This document shows positions 5,846 to 13,458 of a DNA stretch of 14,976 nucleotides, piece after piece. Where the stretch lies: NCBI GenBank assembly GCA_016205905.1, contig JACQSP010000030.1, positions 1-14,976 of the forward strand, written 5' to 3'. This stretch comes from Candidatus Woesearchaeota archaeon. GTDB lineage: Archaea > Nanobdellota > Nanobdellia > Woesearchaeales > DSVV01. A program made the translations under genes and the position numbers. Within the stretch, counting starts at the first letter, position 1, and each line of letters starts with the position of its first letter. The notes beneath the pieces are model-generated. The model saw only the letters and a program-made list of their open reading frames with translations. It ran no database searches and was not told the DNA's origin.

Positions 5846-8101
5846 TCATTTATCCACATAATACCCTAGTTTTTCTTTTTCAAGTGGCTTTTTCCACACT
5901 TTTATTTCATCTAACTTTCCATAAAAGCATCTTCCATCTTGATATAGCTGATGTCCTATGCGTATCTTGCTTGAAGAAGTAGGATCAAAAGTTTGTCCTT
6001 CTGGCGGCAGTTTTCCTTCATCCATATAAGATGGAACTTCCTCGCCATTTACAAATAATTTTATACCTTTTCCATCAAAAGTGCAGGCAACATGATACCA
6101 TTGGTTTAAAGGAAATTCATTTGTGGTAAATTGTGATAATCCATATGATGAACTTGAAGCTCCACAAGCAAAATGTTGTGGTTTGACCTTATCATAAAAA
6201 AAGCTTATGCCATGTGCAAAAATATCTGCTTTATGTAAAATAGTTGACTGAGGAGAATCAGGGTCATTAGTAGGATATACCCATGCTTCTATTGTGAAAC
6301 CGCCTGAGAAGTCCATTGCATCTATATGCTGAACATCAATGTCATAACATTTTTCTGAGAAAATTCCTTGACCAATTTTTCCGTCTATATGAGCCATCCC
6401 GCTGTTAGCGCCATCATTTTGGTAAGGTGAAAAGTCTTCTACTTTTTTAGGGTTAGCATTAATCCATTCTTGAGATTCATCAAACTTAAGATGTAATACC
6501 AAATCATCCAAAGGATTACAAATATCCTCTTCATCTGTAATACCATCACAATTATTATCTATTCCATCGCATTCCTCTTGAATAGCGCCTTCCAAAGAAT
6601 CACAAACTTGAATGGTTCCATTTATACAATTATCAATAGTATGTTCACATTCTCCTAAACCGCACGTTGTAGTGCCTAAATCTTCATCTGTCTGAGTATC
6701 GCAATTATCGTCTATACCATTACATGTTTCTGGTTTAGGAAGAGGAGCATCACAATCCTGCCAAGTACTGTTAACACAATATTCTAAACCGCTTCCACAA
6801 ATAGTTGAGCATGGCTGAGTTAGATATTCATCAGTCTGTCCATCACAATTATCATCTACACTATTGCATATTTCCTGATTAAAAACATATACTTTTGGAT
6901 TATTATCATCACAGTCAAAAGGAACAGTTGCATATCCTTCTGGTTTTGAGCAGGCTTTTTCTGTTTTATTTGCATTACCATATCCATCTTCATCTTTATC
7001 TTGATAGTAAATTAGTTGAACACCTTCGTCTGTTTGTCCATTGCAATCATCGTCTATACCATTGCATGTTTCTGGTTTAGGAAGAGGAGCATCACAATTC
7101 TGCCATGTGGTGTTAACGCAATATTCTAAACCGCTTCCGCAAATAGTTGAGCATGTCTGGGTTAGATTTTCATCAATTGATTTATTGCAATTATTATCTT
7201 TCCCGTCACAAATTTCTGTTTCTGGTTGAGTAGCAGTGCATCCTTGCCATACTCCTTCAATACAATACTCTAAACCTTCTCCACAGTCAGTGTAACAAGG
7301 TTGTGTCAATCCGTCATCAACAAGCTTATTGCAGTCATTGTCAATACTATCGCAGATTTCAGGAGAAGACAATGTTGCATCGCAGTCTTGCCAAGTTCCA
7401 TTAATGCAATATTCTAATCCTTCGCCACAATCAGTATAACATTTTTGTGTTAAATCCTCATCTGTTTGTCCATTACAATTATCATCTTTTTTGTTACAGT
7501 CCTCTTTAGCAGGAGTTTTTGCGTCACAAACCATCTCTAATCCAGAACATGACATTTTTCCAGAACAAGAACCAAATTCATTGCTTGTGTAACAGATTGA
7601 AGAAGGAACATCGTCTACAACCTCATTGCAATCATTGTCTAAATTATCGCATGTTTCAGGCGCAGCAGGATATACATCTGTATTTTTATCATTGCAGTCC
7701 CAACCTAATTTCTTTTCGAGAACATAGCTGAATGGAATATCAAGCCCTTCGCAAATCATGACAAAATCAGTATGAATACCATATCCATCATTATCATTAT
7801 CCTTATAGTAAACTTTTCCATTACAAATATCATTTAAAGCATCAGTTTCATACAAATAATTATCATGACCTTTTATATCATCTTCTTCTTGAATATTGTC
7901 TTTTTCCTGAATATCCTTTTCATAACCATCATAAGAATAAGAAGAATCTGCATCAAGTTTAATCGGCTCATAGATATTATTCTCTTCTGTAGCTGCACTC
8001 CCACAACCTAAAAAAACAGGTGACAAATATAATAATCTCAATGCTTTAGCGGAAAGTTTAGCAAATATTCTTCGTCCAAACAATCTTCTTCGTATCATCA
8101 T
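5846..8101 (-). CDS. Secreted lipoprotein with eight MopE-like Cys-rich repeats and a LamG-like domain
   Basis: A 751-residue predicted cell-surface protein. The N-terminus has Arg pairs with a GRRIFAK pattern resembling a Tat signal, a hydrophobic stretch, and a lipobox (FLGC, Cys33). An acidic linker follows to about residue 90. Residues 95-530 hold eight copies of a C-x-x-x-D-(N/D)-(N/D)-C-(N/D)-x4-D-(D/E) motif (Cys at 151, 202, 250, 298, 346, 412, 460, 511), as in the Pfam metal-binding MopE motif. Two DxDxDGYG loops (101-108, 368-375) resemble calcium sites. Residues 533-745 match a LamG/concanavalin A-like fold (FTIEAWVYP, QWYHVACTFDG, LFVNGEEV, KLDEIKVW). It probably binds glycan or metal at the cell surface. 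A TATA box lies 20-33 bases upstream and there is no ribosome site, so the transcript is probably leaderless; either ATG (8101 or 8098) could serve. Confidence 0.87.
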   Translation of the reverse strand: MMIRRRLFGRRIFAKLSAKALRLLYLSPVFLGCGSAATEENNIYEPIKLDADSSYSYDGYEKDIQEKDNIQEEDDIKGHDNYLYETDALNDICNGKVYYKDNDNDGYGIHTDFVMICEGLDIPFSYVLEKKLGWDCNDKNTDVYPAAPETCDNLDNDCNEVVDDVPSSICYTSNEFGSCSGKMSCSGLEMVCDAKTPAKEDCNKKDDNCNGQTDEDLTQKCYTDCGEGLEYCINGTWQDCDATLSSPEICDSIDNDCNKLVDDGLTQPCYTDCGEGLEYCIEGVWQGCTATQPETEICDGKDNNCNKSIDENLTQTCSTICGSGLEYCVNTTWQNCDAPLPKPETCNGIDDDCNGQTDEGVQLIYYQDKDEDGYGNANKTEKACSKPEGYATVPFDCDDNNPKVYVFNQEICNSVDDNCDGQTDEYLTQPCSTICGSGLEYCVNSTWQDCDAPLPKPETCNGIDDNCDTQTDEDLGTTTCGLGECEHTIDNCINGTIQVCDSLEGAIQEECDGIDNNCDGITDEEDICNPLDDLVLHLKFDESQEWINANPKKVEDFSPYQNDGANSGMAHIDGKIGQGIFSEKCYDIDVQHIDAMDFSGGFTIEAWVYPTNDPDSPQSTILHKADIFAHGISFFYDKVKPQHFACGASSSSYGLSQFTTNEFPLNQWYHVACTFDGKGIKLFVNGEEVPSYMDEGKLPPEGQTFDPTSSSKIRIGHQLYQDGRCFYGKLDEIKVWKKPLEKEKLGYYVDK
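6680..6830 (-). repeat. Intragenic repeat unit, pair of 7022-7172
   Basis: This segment encodes about residues 424-474 of the lipoprotein and is nearly identical in DNA to 7022-7172 (residues 310-360); both encode CGSGLEYCVN-x-TWQ-(N/D)-CDAPLPKP. The copies are 342 bp (114 codons) apart. Such high DNA identity points to recent duplication or gene conversion within the gene. Confidence 0.8.
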
Positions 8102-8120
8102 ATTACTACTGGGTGAGGGT

Positions 8121-8134
8121 ATTTATTTAAAAAT
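8121..8134 (-). promoter_or_regulatory. TATA box of the lipoprotein gene
   Basis: The minus strand has TTTTTAAATAAAT 20-33 bases before the ATG at 8101. With the other TATA box at 8201 it makes 8102-8229 a divergent promoter region. Confidence 0.5.
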
Positions 8135-8200
8135 CTATTCTTTTTGACAATAATCCTGCTCTTCAAAACAATTTAATCGTAAAAGTCATATCATTAATTA

Positions 8201-8207
8201 TTTATAT
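8201..8207 (+). promoter_or_regulatory. TATA box of the coiled-coil/acyl-CoA synthetase operon
   Basis: TTTATAT begins 29 bases before the ATG at 8230. There is no ribosome site in front of that ATG, so the operon mRNA is probably leaderless. Confidence 0.55.
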
Positions 8208-8229
8208 CACTTAATTATTATATTTTCTT

Positions 8230-9633
8230 ATGCTTGAATTTATCAAACAATTCTTTAAAAAGCCAGAGAAAATAGAGGAAATAGAACCTATTGAAATAGA
8301 CAAGATAGAAGACTGGCTAAATAAACACACTTCTGACATTATCGAAGATATTGACAAAGAGATTAATTCAATATACGCTCAAATAAGCGAAGATGTCACT
8401 GAATTAAAGCATGAGCTGGAAAACCTTAAGAATGCCACGCTTAGAAATGAAAATATCATTCTCAGAGCAAAACAAATCATGGAAGGCAATAGAACCACCT
8501 ATATTGACAAGATTACTAAGTTTGCCGAAGCACTTGATTTAACAAACAAAGGATTTTTCTCAGGCAAGAAGTTTTGCAAAGAGTTTGAAGCCCAAATTCT
8601 AGAATTAAATAATCAAACACTCAGAAGTTATTATGTCCTTCAGGAATTTTTTGGTGAAGAATCTGGGTTAGTCGCAAAAAGGCTTAAGAAAGTTGACGAA
8701 CAGGTAAAAGAAATGAGGGAAATTATCACTACTTCACCAATATATACTCTTGATGAGCTGCAAAAAAATATCAAAGATTTCAGGGAAAGACAAGAAGCGT
8801 TTAATAAATTATCAGAAGAGATAACTAAGAAAAAGGGTGAGCTTGAAGAATACAGAATTTATAGAGAAAAGGTTGAACTTAAAATGGCTGCTCTTAAAAA
8901 GAGCGATGCTTATCTCAGCTACAGAAAACTTTCTGAAGATAAAGCAGGTGTAATGGAAGAAATAAAGCGCTTGGAAGCAGAACTAGGAGCTGACTTTTCC
9001 CTGCTGCTCAGGCCATTGAAAAAACAAAGCAGATTAGCATTGAACGAGAAACTTGTGGAGCAATATTCAAATGATCCTTTGCTTGCGCTGTTAAATGATG
9101 ACAAATTAGAAATTCTTTCAATACTTGAGCAATTAAAGACAAATATCATCTCTAACAAACTTGAACTTAAGGATACGCAAAAGGATAAGCCATTGCAGTC
9201 GATAGACAAACTTCACAGAAGATATTTTGAAGATTTTCTGAATAAATACAAAACATTGAGAACAAGAAAGAAAGACATAGACAGCCAGATATTAAGCAAT
9301 AATGTAAATCAGGATTTTAATGACCTGCAATATAAACACGAACACCTTTTGGGCAAGTGCAAACATGTAATTGACGAGATAAATAATATTGAAAAAAACA
9401 AGCTAAAACTCAACTTAGATGAGCAGAGGAATGATCTTGAAATAAAATTCAGCACACTTGTAATGAAAAAAGTGAAATTTACAAACAAATTAGATAAATT
9501 AATAAACGAAAAATCTGAAAATACTGCTGCCAATCAAGAAAAACAAGAAAAACCAGAGAATATTAATAACAAAGAAAAACTTAATAATATTAATACTCAA
9601 GAAAACACAGCTGACAAACAAAAAGAGGTTTAA
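8230..9633 (+). CDS. Long cytoplasmic coiled-coil protein, function unknown
   Basis: A 467-residue, highly charged protein without membrane segments or a signal peptide. Heptad-rich coiled-coil stretches are predicted by eye at about residues 35-95, 150-260 and 290-430. Between them is a more globular part with TTYIDKITKFAEALDLTNKGFFSGKKF, and a middle section with LLLRPLKKQSRLALNEK that resembles a hinge. The last ~30 residues are Asn/Glu/Lys-rich and probably disordered. I do not recognise a named family. It starts an operon with the ADP-forming acyl-CoA synthetase, whose ATG is two bases beyond its TAA; the GAGGT ribosome site for that gene lies inside its last codons, so the two are co-translated. 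A structural or scaffolding role is possible but not shown. Confidence 0.8.
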   Translation: MLEFIKQFFKKPEKIEEIEPIEIDKIEDWLNKHTSDIIEDIDKEINSIYAQISEDVTELKHELENLKNATLRNENIILRAKQIMEGNRTTYIDKITKFAEALDLTNKGFFSGKKFCKEFEAQILELNNQTLRSYYVLQEFFGEESGLVAKRLKKVDEQVKEMREIITTSPIYTLDELQKNIKDFRERQEAFNKLSEEITKKKGELEEYRIYREKVELKMAALKKSDAYLSYRKLSEDKAGVMEEIKRLEAELGADFSLLLRPLKKQSRLALNEKLVEQYSNDPLLALLNDDKLEILSILEQLKTNIISNKLELKDTQKDKPLQSIDKLHRRYFEDFLNKYKTLRTRKKDIDSQILSNNVNQDFNDLQYKHEHLLGKCKHVIDEINNIEKNKLKLNLDEQRNDLEIKFSTLVMKKVKFTNKLDKLINEKSENTAANQEKQEKPENINNKEKLNNINTQENTADKQKEV

Positions 9634-9635
9634 TA

Positions 9636-12008
9636 ATGAAAAAATTAGGCATTATCTTTAACCCAACTTCTATTGCACTTATCGGTGCTACTAACAAAAA
9701 AGGCCACGTTGGTTATGCCTTTATGGAAAATTTAGTAAAGGGCGGATTTAAAGGAAAAACATATCCTATAAACCTAACAAAAAAAAAGATATTTGGCATT
9801 AAGGCTTATGCTTCTGTTCTCGACGTAAAGAAAAAGATTGATTTAGCAATAATTGCCACTCCTGCCCAAACTGTTCCTACACTTGTTGAGGAATGCGGCA
9901 AAGCAGGGATACATGGTGTTGTCATTATCTCTGCCGGTTTTAAGGAAGCAGGAAAGGAAGGCGAATTAATGTCAGAACAAATACTGAAAACTGCAAAAAA
10001 ATATGACATGAGAATAATAGGACCAAATTGCATGGGTTTCATACATCCTTCTCTAAAACTCAATGCAACTTTTGCAAACCAGATGGCAGTGCCTGGAAAG
10101 ATAGCTTTTATTTCTCAAAGCGGCGCGCTTGGAACTGCAATTCTGGATTGGGCGCTTAATCATAATGTCGGCTTTAGTTATTTTGTTTCAATCGGTTCAA
10201 TGATAGATGTTGGTTTTAATGACCTCTTGGATTATTTTTCTGACGATAAAGAAACAGAAAGTATTATAATTTATATGGAATCGTTAGACCATGCACATGA
10301 ATTCCTTAAATCCGCAGGTGCATTGACGAAAAAGAAGCCAATTGTTGTTCTTAAGGCAGGAAAAAGCTCAGAAGGCTCAAAAGCAGCAAAGTCCCACACA
10401 GGAAGCCTTACTGGCGATGATGAAGTGTTTAGCGCTGCTTTCAAAGAATCTAATATTTTGAGAGTGGATACTATAGGCGAACTGTTTGACATGGCTGAAG
10501 TCCTGTCTAAACAGCCAAAGCCTGCCGGAAACAAGCTTGCAATAATTACAAACGCTGGCGGTCCTGGTGTTATTGCAACAGATTATTTAGTTGCTAATAA
10601 TAGGTTGGCTAACAAAGGTGTGCTTGCCAAATTATCTGATGAAACTATTCAAAGACTGAATCAAGTATTATCTCCAGCGTGGAGCAAGTCCAATCCTCTT
10701 GATTTATTGGGTGATGCAGATGCATTAATGTACAAAAGAGCAGTTGAGGAATGTATAAAAGATAAAAATGTCGACGGTATTTTAATAATATTAACACATC
10801 AGGCAGTAACTGATTCAGAAGAGATTGCAAAAGAGATTGTTTCAATAAGTTGCATATCAGAGAATAATCTTTCAAACAAACCAACTAACTTTTCAACTAA
10901 ATCTATTAATCTCCAAACCAAACCAATATTAGCAGCATGGATGGGCGAGGATGATGTTGAAACAGGCAGAGCTATTTTAAGAAAAGCGAGGATACCTGTG
11001 TATGACTTCCCTGAAAAAGCAGTTAATTGTTTTATCAATGTTTATAACTGCACCAAACAGGAAAAAAAAGAGCAGATTCCTTTGCCACATTCCTTCACAC
11101 CAAATAAAGAAAAAAATAAAATGATAATACAAAAGTTAGTGAAAGAAAACAGAAATATTATGACAGAACCAGAGGCAAAACAATTTCTGGCTAATTACGA
11201 AATTCCTGTTTCTTTAAATACAGTATTATTGAATTCAAAAACAAATCTTATAAAATTAAAAACTGCGAAGGGAAAAATTATAAAATTAAAAACTGCAAAA
11301 GCAGGAATTACAAAAAAAATAATCCTAACTGCAGGAAAAGCAATGAATTCAATGTTTAACATTTATATAGCAGATAATTCAGAAAAAGCAGTTAAACTTG
11401 CCTCAAGCCTTGGATTTCCTGTTGTCATGAAAATTGTTTCTCCTGATATCATCCATAAGACAGAAGCCGGCGGGGTGAAACTCAATCTGAAGAGCCCAGA
11501 AGAAGTGAACTCAGCTTTTGCAGACATTATTAAATCCGCAAAGAGGTATATGCCAAATGCGAGGATAGAAGGTGTTCTTATTGAACCCATGATATCAAAG
11601 AAATACGAACTGATTATCGGCTCAAAGAAAGATTCTATTTTCGGACCAGTAATTATTTTTGGTTTTGGCGGAACAGCTGTGGAAGTCTATAAGGATATTA
11701 ATATCGGCCTGCTTCCTTTAGATATGACAAATGCAAAAAATTTAATTGAAGAAACAAAGATATCTGTGCTGCTTAAAGGATACCGAGGGCAAAAAGGAGT
11801 GAACATGGCTGAATTAGAGTTCATACTGTGCAAATTTTCGCAGCTTATTATGGATTTCCCAGATATTAGTGAGATAGATATTAATCCATTTGGCATCGAT
11901 GAAACCGGCGGCATAGTAATAGACGCAAAGATTATTCTGGATAAGGATGTGTTAAACAAAAAATTAATTGATGAGTATAAATTATTATTGGCCAAACACA
12001 GGAAGTAG
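9636..12008 (+). CDS. ADP-forming acetyl/acyl-CoA synthetase, fused alpha-beta chain
   Basis: A 790-residue enzyme that converts acyl-CoA, ADP and phosphate to the free acid, CoA and ATP, the main substrate-level ATP step of many fermenting archaea. In order: CoA-binding Rossmann domain (FNPTSIALIGAT, residues 8-19; IIGPNCMGF), ligase-CoA domain with ISQSGALGTA (159-168) and SHTGSLTG holding the phosphorylated His254, a second flavodoxin-like part (ITNAGGPGV), then the beta ATP-grasp part with IIHKTEAGGVKLNL (His607) and EIDINPF. Both His residues of the phosphate relay are present. About 45 extra residues (531-575) are inserted before the ATP-grasp core, with a repeated IKLKTAK motif, and another Asn/Ser/Thr-rich insert lies near 409-429. 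GAGGT precedes the ATG by six bases. Confidence 0.93.
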   Translation: MKKLGIIFNPTSIALIGATNKKGHVGYAFMENLVKGGFKGKTYPINLTKKKIFGIKAYASVLDVKKKIDLAIIATPAQTVPTLVEECGKAGIHGVVIISAGFKEAGKEGELMSEQILKTAKKYDMRIIGPNCMGFIHPSLKLNATFANQMAVPGKIAFISQSGALGTAILDWALNHNVGFSYFVSIGSMIDVGFNDLLDYFSDDKETESIIIYMESLDHAHEFLKSAGALTKKKPIVVLKAGKSSEGSKAAKSHTGSLTGDDEVFSAAFKESNILRVDTIGELFDMAEVLSKQPKPAGNKLAIITNAGGPGVIATDYLVANNRLANKGVLAKLSDETIQRLNQVLSPAWSKSNPLDLLGDADALMYKRAVEECIKDKNVDGILIILTHQAVTDSEEIAKEIVSISCISENNLSNKPTNFSTKSINLQTKPILAAWMGEDDVETGRAILRKARIPVYDFPEKAVNCFINVYNCTKQEKKEQIPLPHSFTPNKEKNKMIIQKLVKENRNIMTEPEAKQFLANYEIPVSLNTVLLNSKTNLIKLKTAKGKIIKLKTAKAGITKKIILTAGKAMNSMFNIYIADNSEKAVKLASSLGFPVVMKIVSPDIIHKTEAGGVKLNLKSPEEVNSAFADIIKSAKRYMPNARIEGVLIEPMISKKYELIIGSKKDSIFGPVIIFGFGGTAVEVYKDINIGLLPLDMTNAKNLIEETKISVLLKGYRGQKGVNMAELEFILCKFSQLIMDFPDISEIDINPFGIDETGGIVIDAKIILDKDVLNKKLIDEYKLLLAKHRK
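11248..11296 (+). repeat. 30-bp tandem repeat within the synthetase gene
   Basis: A 19-base word (TTATAAAATTAAAAACTGC) occurs at 11248-11266 and again at 11278-11296, giving two IKLKTAK units. A weaker third echo (LTAGKA) ends near 11340. It keeps the frame and expands a linker. Confidence 0.8.
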
Positions 12009-12085
12009 AAATCTTATAATATTTAATAAAAAATATAGATATCAATAATTTGATTAAAATGTATGGTATGAATATTATTAATCAA

Positions 12086-12568
12086 TCATCCAAACACAAA
12101 AAATAAAACACCTATAACCACAAATAAAATGTATCTTGCTGTCAACTGAAAAAAAATCCTTAATTTTGGACCTTGTACTACTTCATTTTTCTCAAATCTT
12201 ATCATAAATAATGACGCTGTTATAATTCCTAAGATAAATACCAGCGAAGATTCTATTATTAAGCTTTTCTGATTATTGCTGATTGTGAATATTATTATGC
12301 TGGACAAAGAATACAAATAATCTAAATAGGCTTTTGATATTATAATTATCGCTATTATAATTATCATGAATACTGCGACAAAAACAGTTAATCTTTCCTG
12401 CATTAAAATAAAAAATAATACTATCAAAAAAACAATAATTCTTGCAAGCCATTCAAAGTAAGTTTTGCCTTTTCTCAATTCTTCAGGGGCAATTAATGAA
12501 ATAAAGAATCCTGAAATTATGCCAAGAAAACAGACGAGTAATATTAAAAGATATTGCCAAAATTCCAT
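12086..12568 (-). CDS. Multi-pass membrane protein, function unknown
   Basis: About 160 residues, very hydrophobic. Predicted membrane helices lie at about residues 3-27, 41-56, 60-79, 84-97, 104-122 and 142-160, with basic connecting segments (EELRKGKTYFEW; RFEKNEVVQGPKLR), so five or six passes are likely. No family is recognised. Two ATGs are possible: 12574 (MCMEF) and 12568 (MEFWQ). I prefer 12568 because the TATA box at 12587-12595 puts the transcription start close to it. It converges with the acyl-CoA synthetase gene, with 77 A/T-rich bases between them and no clear terminator. Confidence 0.65.
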   Translation of the reverse strand: MEFWQYLLILLVCFLGIISGFFISLIAPEELRKGKTYFEWLARIIVFLIVLFFILMQERLTVFVAVFMIIIIAIIIISKAYLDYLYSLSSIIIFTISNNQKSLIIESSLVFILGIITASLFMIRFEKNEVVQGPKLRIFFQLTARYILFVVIGVLFFVFG

Positions 12569-12586
12569 ACACATTGTGTTATTTTG

Positions 12587-12595
12587 TTATATAAA
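12587..12595 (-). promoter_or_regulatory. TATA box of the membrane protein gene
   Basis: TTTATATAA on the minus strand, ending 19 bases before the ATG at 12568. No ribosome site is seen. The rest of 12596-12709 shows no gene or clear terminator. Confidence 0.5.
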
Positions 12596-12709
12596 TACTT
12601 TTATGAGAAGAAAAATATAGTTTGAATTAGGTTTTGTCTTCTAAACTTTGAATGGTAGAGTATGCAGAGATAAATACTTTTTTCTAATCTTCTATCTTTT
12701 TTCAATCCT

Positions 12710-13222
12710 TTACTCTTCACTCAATCTTCTTATTCTTTCATCGCTATTAATAGACCTAATGTATTTAGAAACAGAAGCTGGCACCATGTGCTCCCATACC
12801 ATCTTCTTTGCAATCCTTAATCTTATTTCAGATGCGCTTACACCATTGATTCTTTCATTTATCCAATGAACTTTATATCCTGCTTCTTTGAATAGTTTCT
12901 TTGTCAGTTCAGAGCCAGTATAAACAATATCAAACTTTCCGTATGGCTCAACATATCTTTCCAAGTGTGAAACCCACTCTTTGTTATTATGAATATCAGA
13001 AACATAAACAATCTTATATTTGGTTATTTTATCTTCTTTTAATGCCAGCTCTATCATCTTTCTCCGTTCATCTGCTGAGAATGGATTAATAGATGTTTCT
13101 TTTTCTTGTGTTGAGCCAATAACTATAATTACTGAATCATGCGCTTCTAATATTTTCTTAATCACATTAAAATGCCCAATATGAAACGGCTGGAATCTTC
13201 CAATGAATAATGCAATGGTCAT
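12710..13222 (-). CDS. nadM: Nicotinamide-nucleotide adenylyltransferase, archaeal NadM type
   Basis: A 170-residue cytoplasmic enzyme that joins NMN and ATP to make NAD+ and pyrophosphate. The start GRFQPFHIGH (residues 8-17) carries the HxGH nucleotidyl-transfer motif (H14, H17); VIGSTQEKETSINPFSADER (about 34-53) is the typical NadM segment, and the second signature appears as SASEIR (129-134), where archaeal enzymes usually have a similar S-(A/G)-(S/T)-x-(I/V)-R. The length fits the archaeal family (about 165-185). The ATG at 13222 lies 24-33 bases from a TATA box without a ribosome site, so the mRNA is probably leaderless. The gene stands alone between the membrane protein and purB. Confidence 0.93.
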   Translation of the reverse strand: MTIALFIGRFQPFHIGHFNVIKKILEAHDSVIIVIGSTQEKETSINPFSADERRKMIELALKEDKITKYKIVYVSDIHNNKEWVSHLERYVEPYGKFDIVYTGSELTKKLFKEAGYKVHWINERINGVSASEIRLRIAKKMVWEHMVPASVSKYIRSINSDERIRRLSEE

Positions 13223-13245
13223 ATTCTATAGAGTTCTTTGATTGT

Positions 13246-13255
13246 TTTATATATT
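13246..13255 (-). promoter_or_regulatory. TATA box of nadM
   Basis: AATATATAAA on the minus strand, 24-33 bases before the nadM ATG, consistent with a leaderless transcript. Confidence 0.6.
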
Positions 13256-13307
13256 TTGTTAGAAATTATGCTATTTATACTCTTTTCACATATTTTTGGT
13301 GGTGTGT

Positions 13308-13366
13308 CAAAGTTAGGTGGATTTTAGATTTTTATAAAGGAGACACATTATTTATAACTAACTTTG
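13308..13366. repeat. Inverted repeat with 9-bp perfect arms between nadM and purB
   Basis: CAAAGTTAG (13308-13316) and CTAACTTTG (13358-13366) are perfect complements around a 41-base spacer; a second short pair (GTGTC at 13304, GACAC at 13342) overlaps it. It lies in the 236-base gap 13223-13458, which has no gene I can support. It could act in the 3' region of purB or upstream of nadM. Confidence 0.5.
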
Positions 13367-13458
13367 TCTATCCTACCAATAATTTAGGTTACTTACTATA
13401 GAATACACCGAAAAATCAAGTTGGGGTACTATATTATTCTAAATATTATTTTATCTAC

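Noticed and set aside
6895..7731. Plus-strand open frames opposite the lipoprotein gene
   Set aside because: His/Leu/Tyr-rich translations are mirror images of the Asp/Asn/Cys repeat codons; no start signals.
10645..11038. Minus-strand open frames inside the acyl-CoA synthetase gene
   Set aside because: The synthetase frame is intact and strongly conserved across the same bases, so these are shadows.
13210..13401. Plus-strand open frame of 63 codons between nadM and purB
   Set aside because: Trp/Tyr/Phe-rich, overlaps the nadM start and promoter, and has no ribosome site at its ATG; an AAAGGAGA inside it is not followed by ATG, GTG or TTG at a usual distance.
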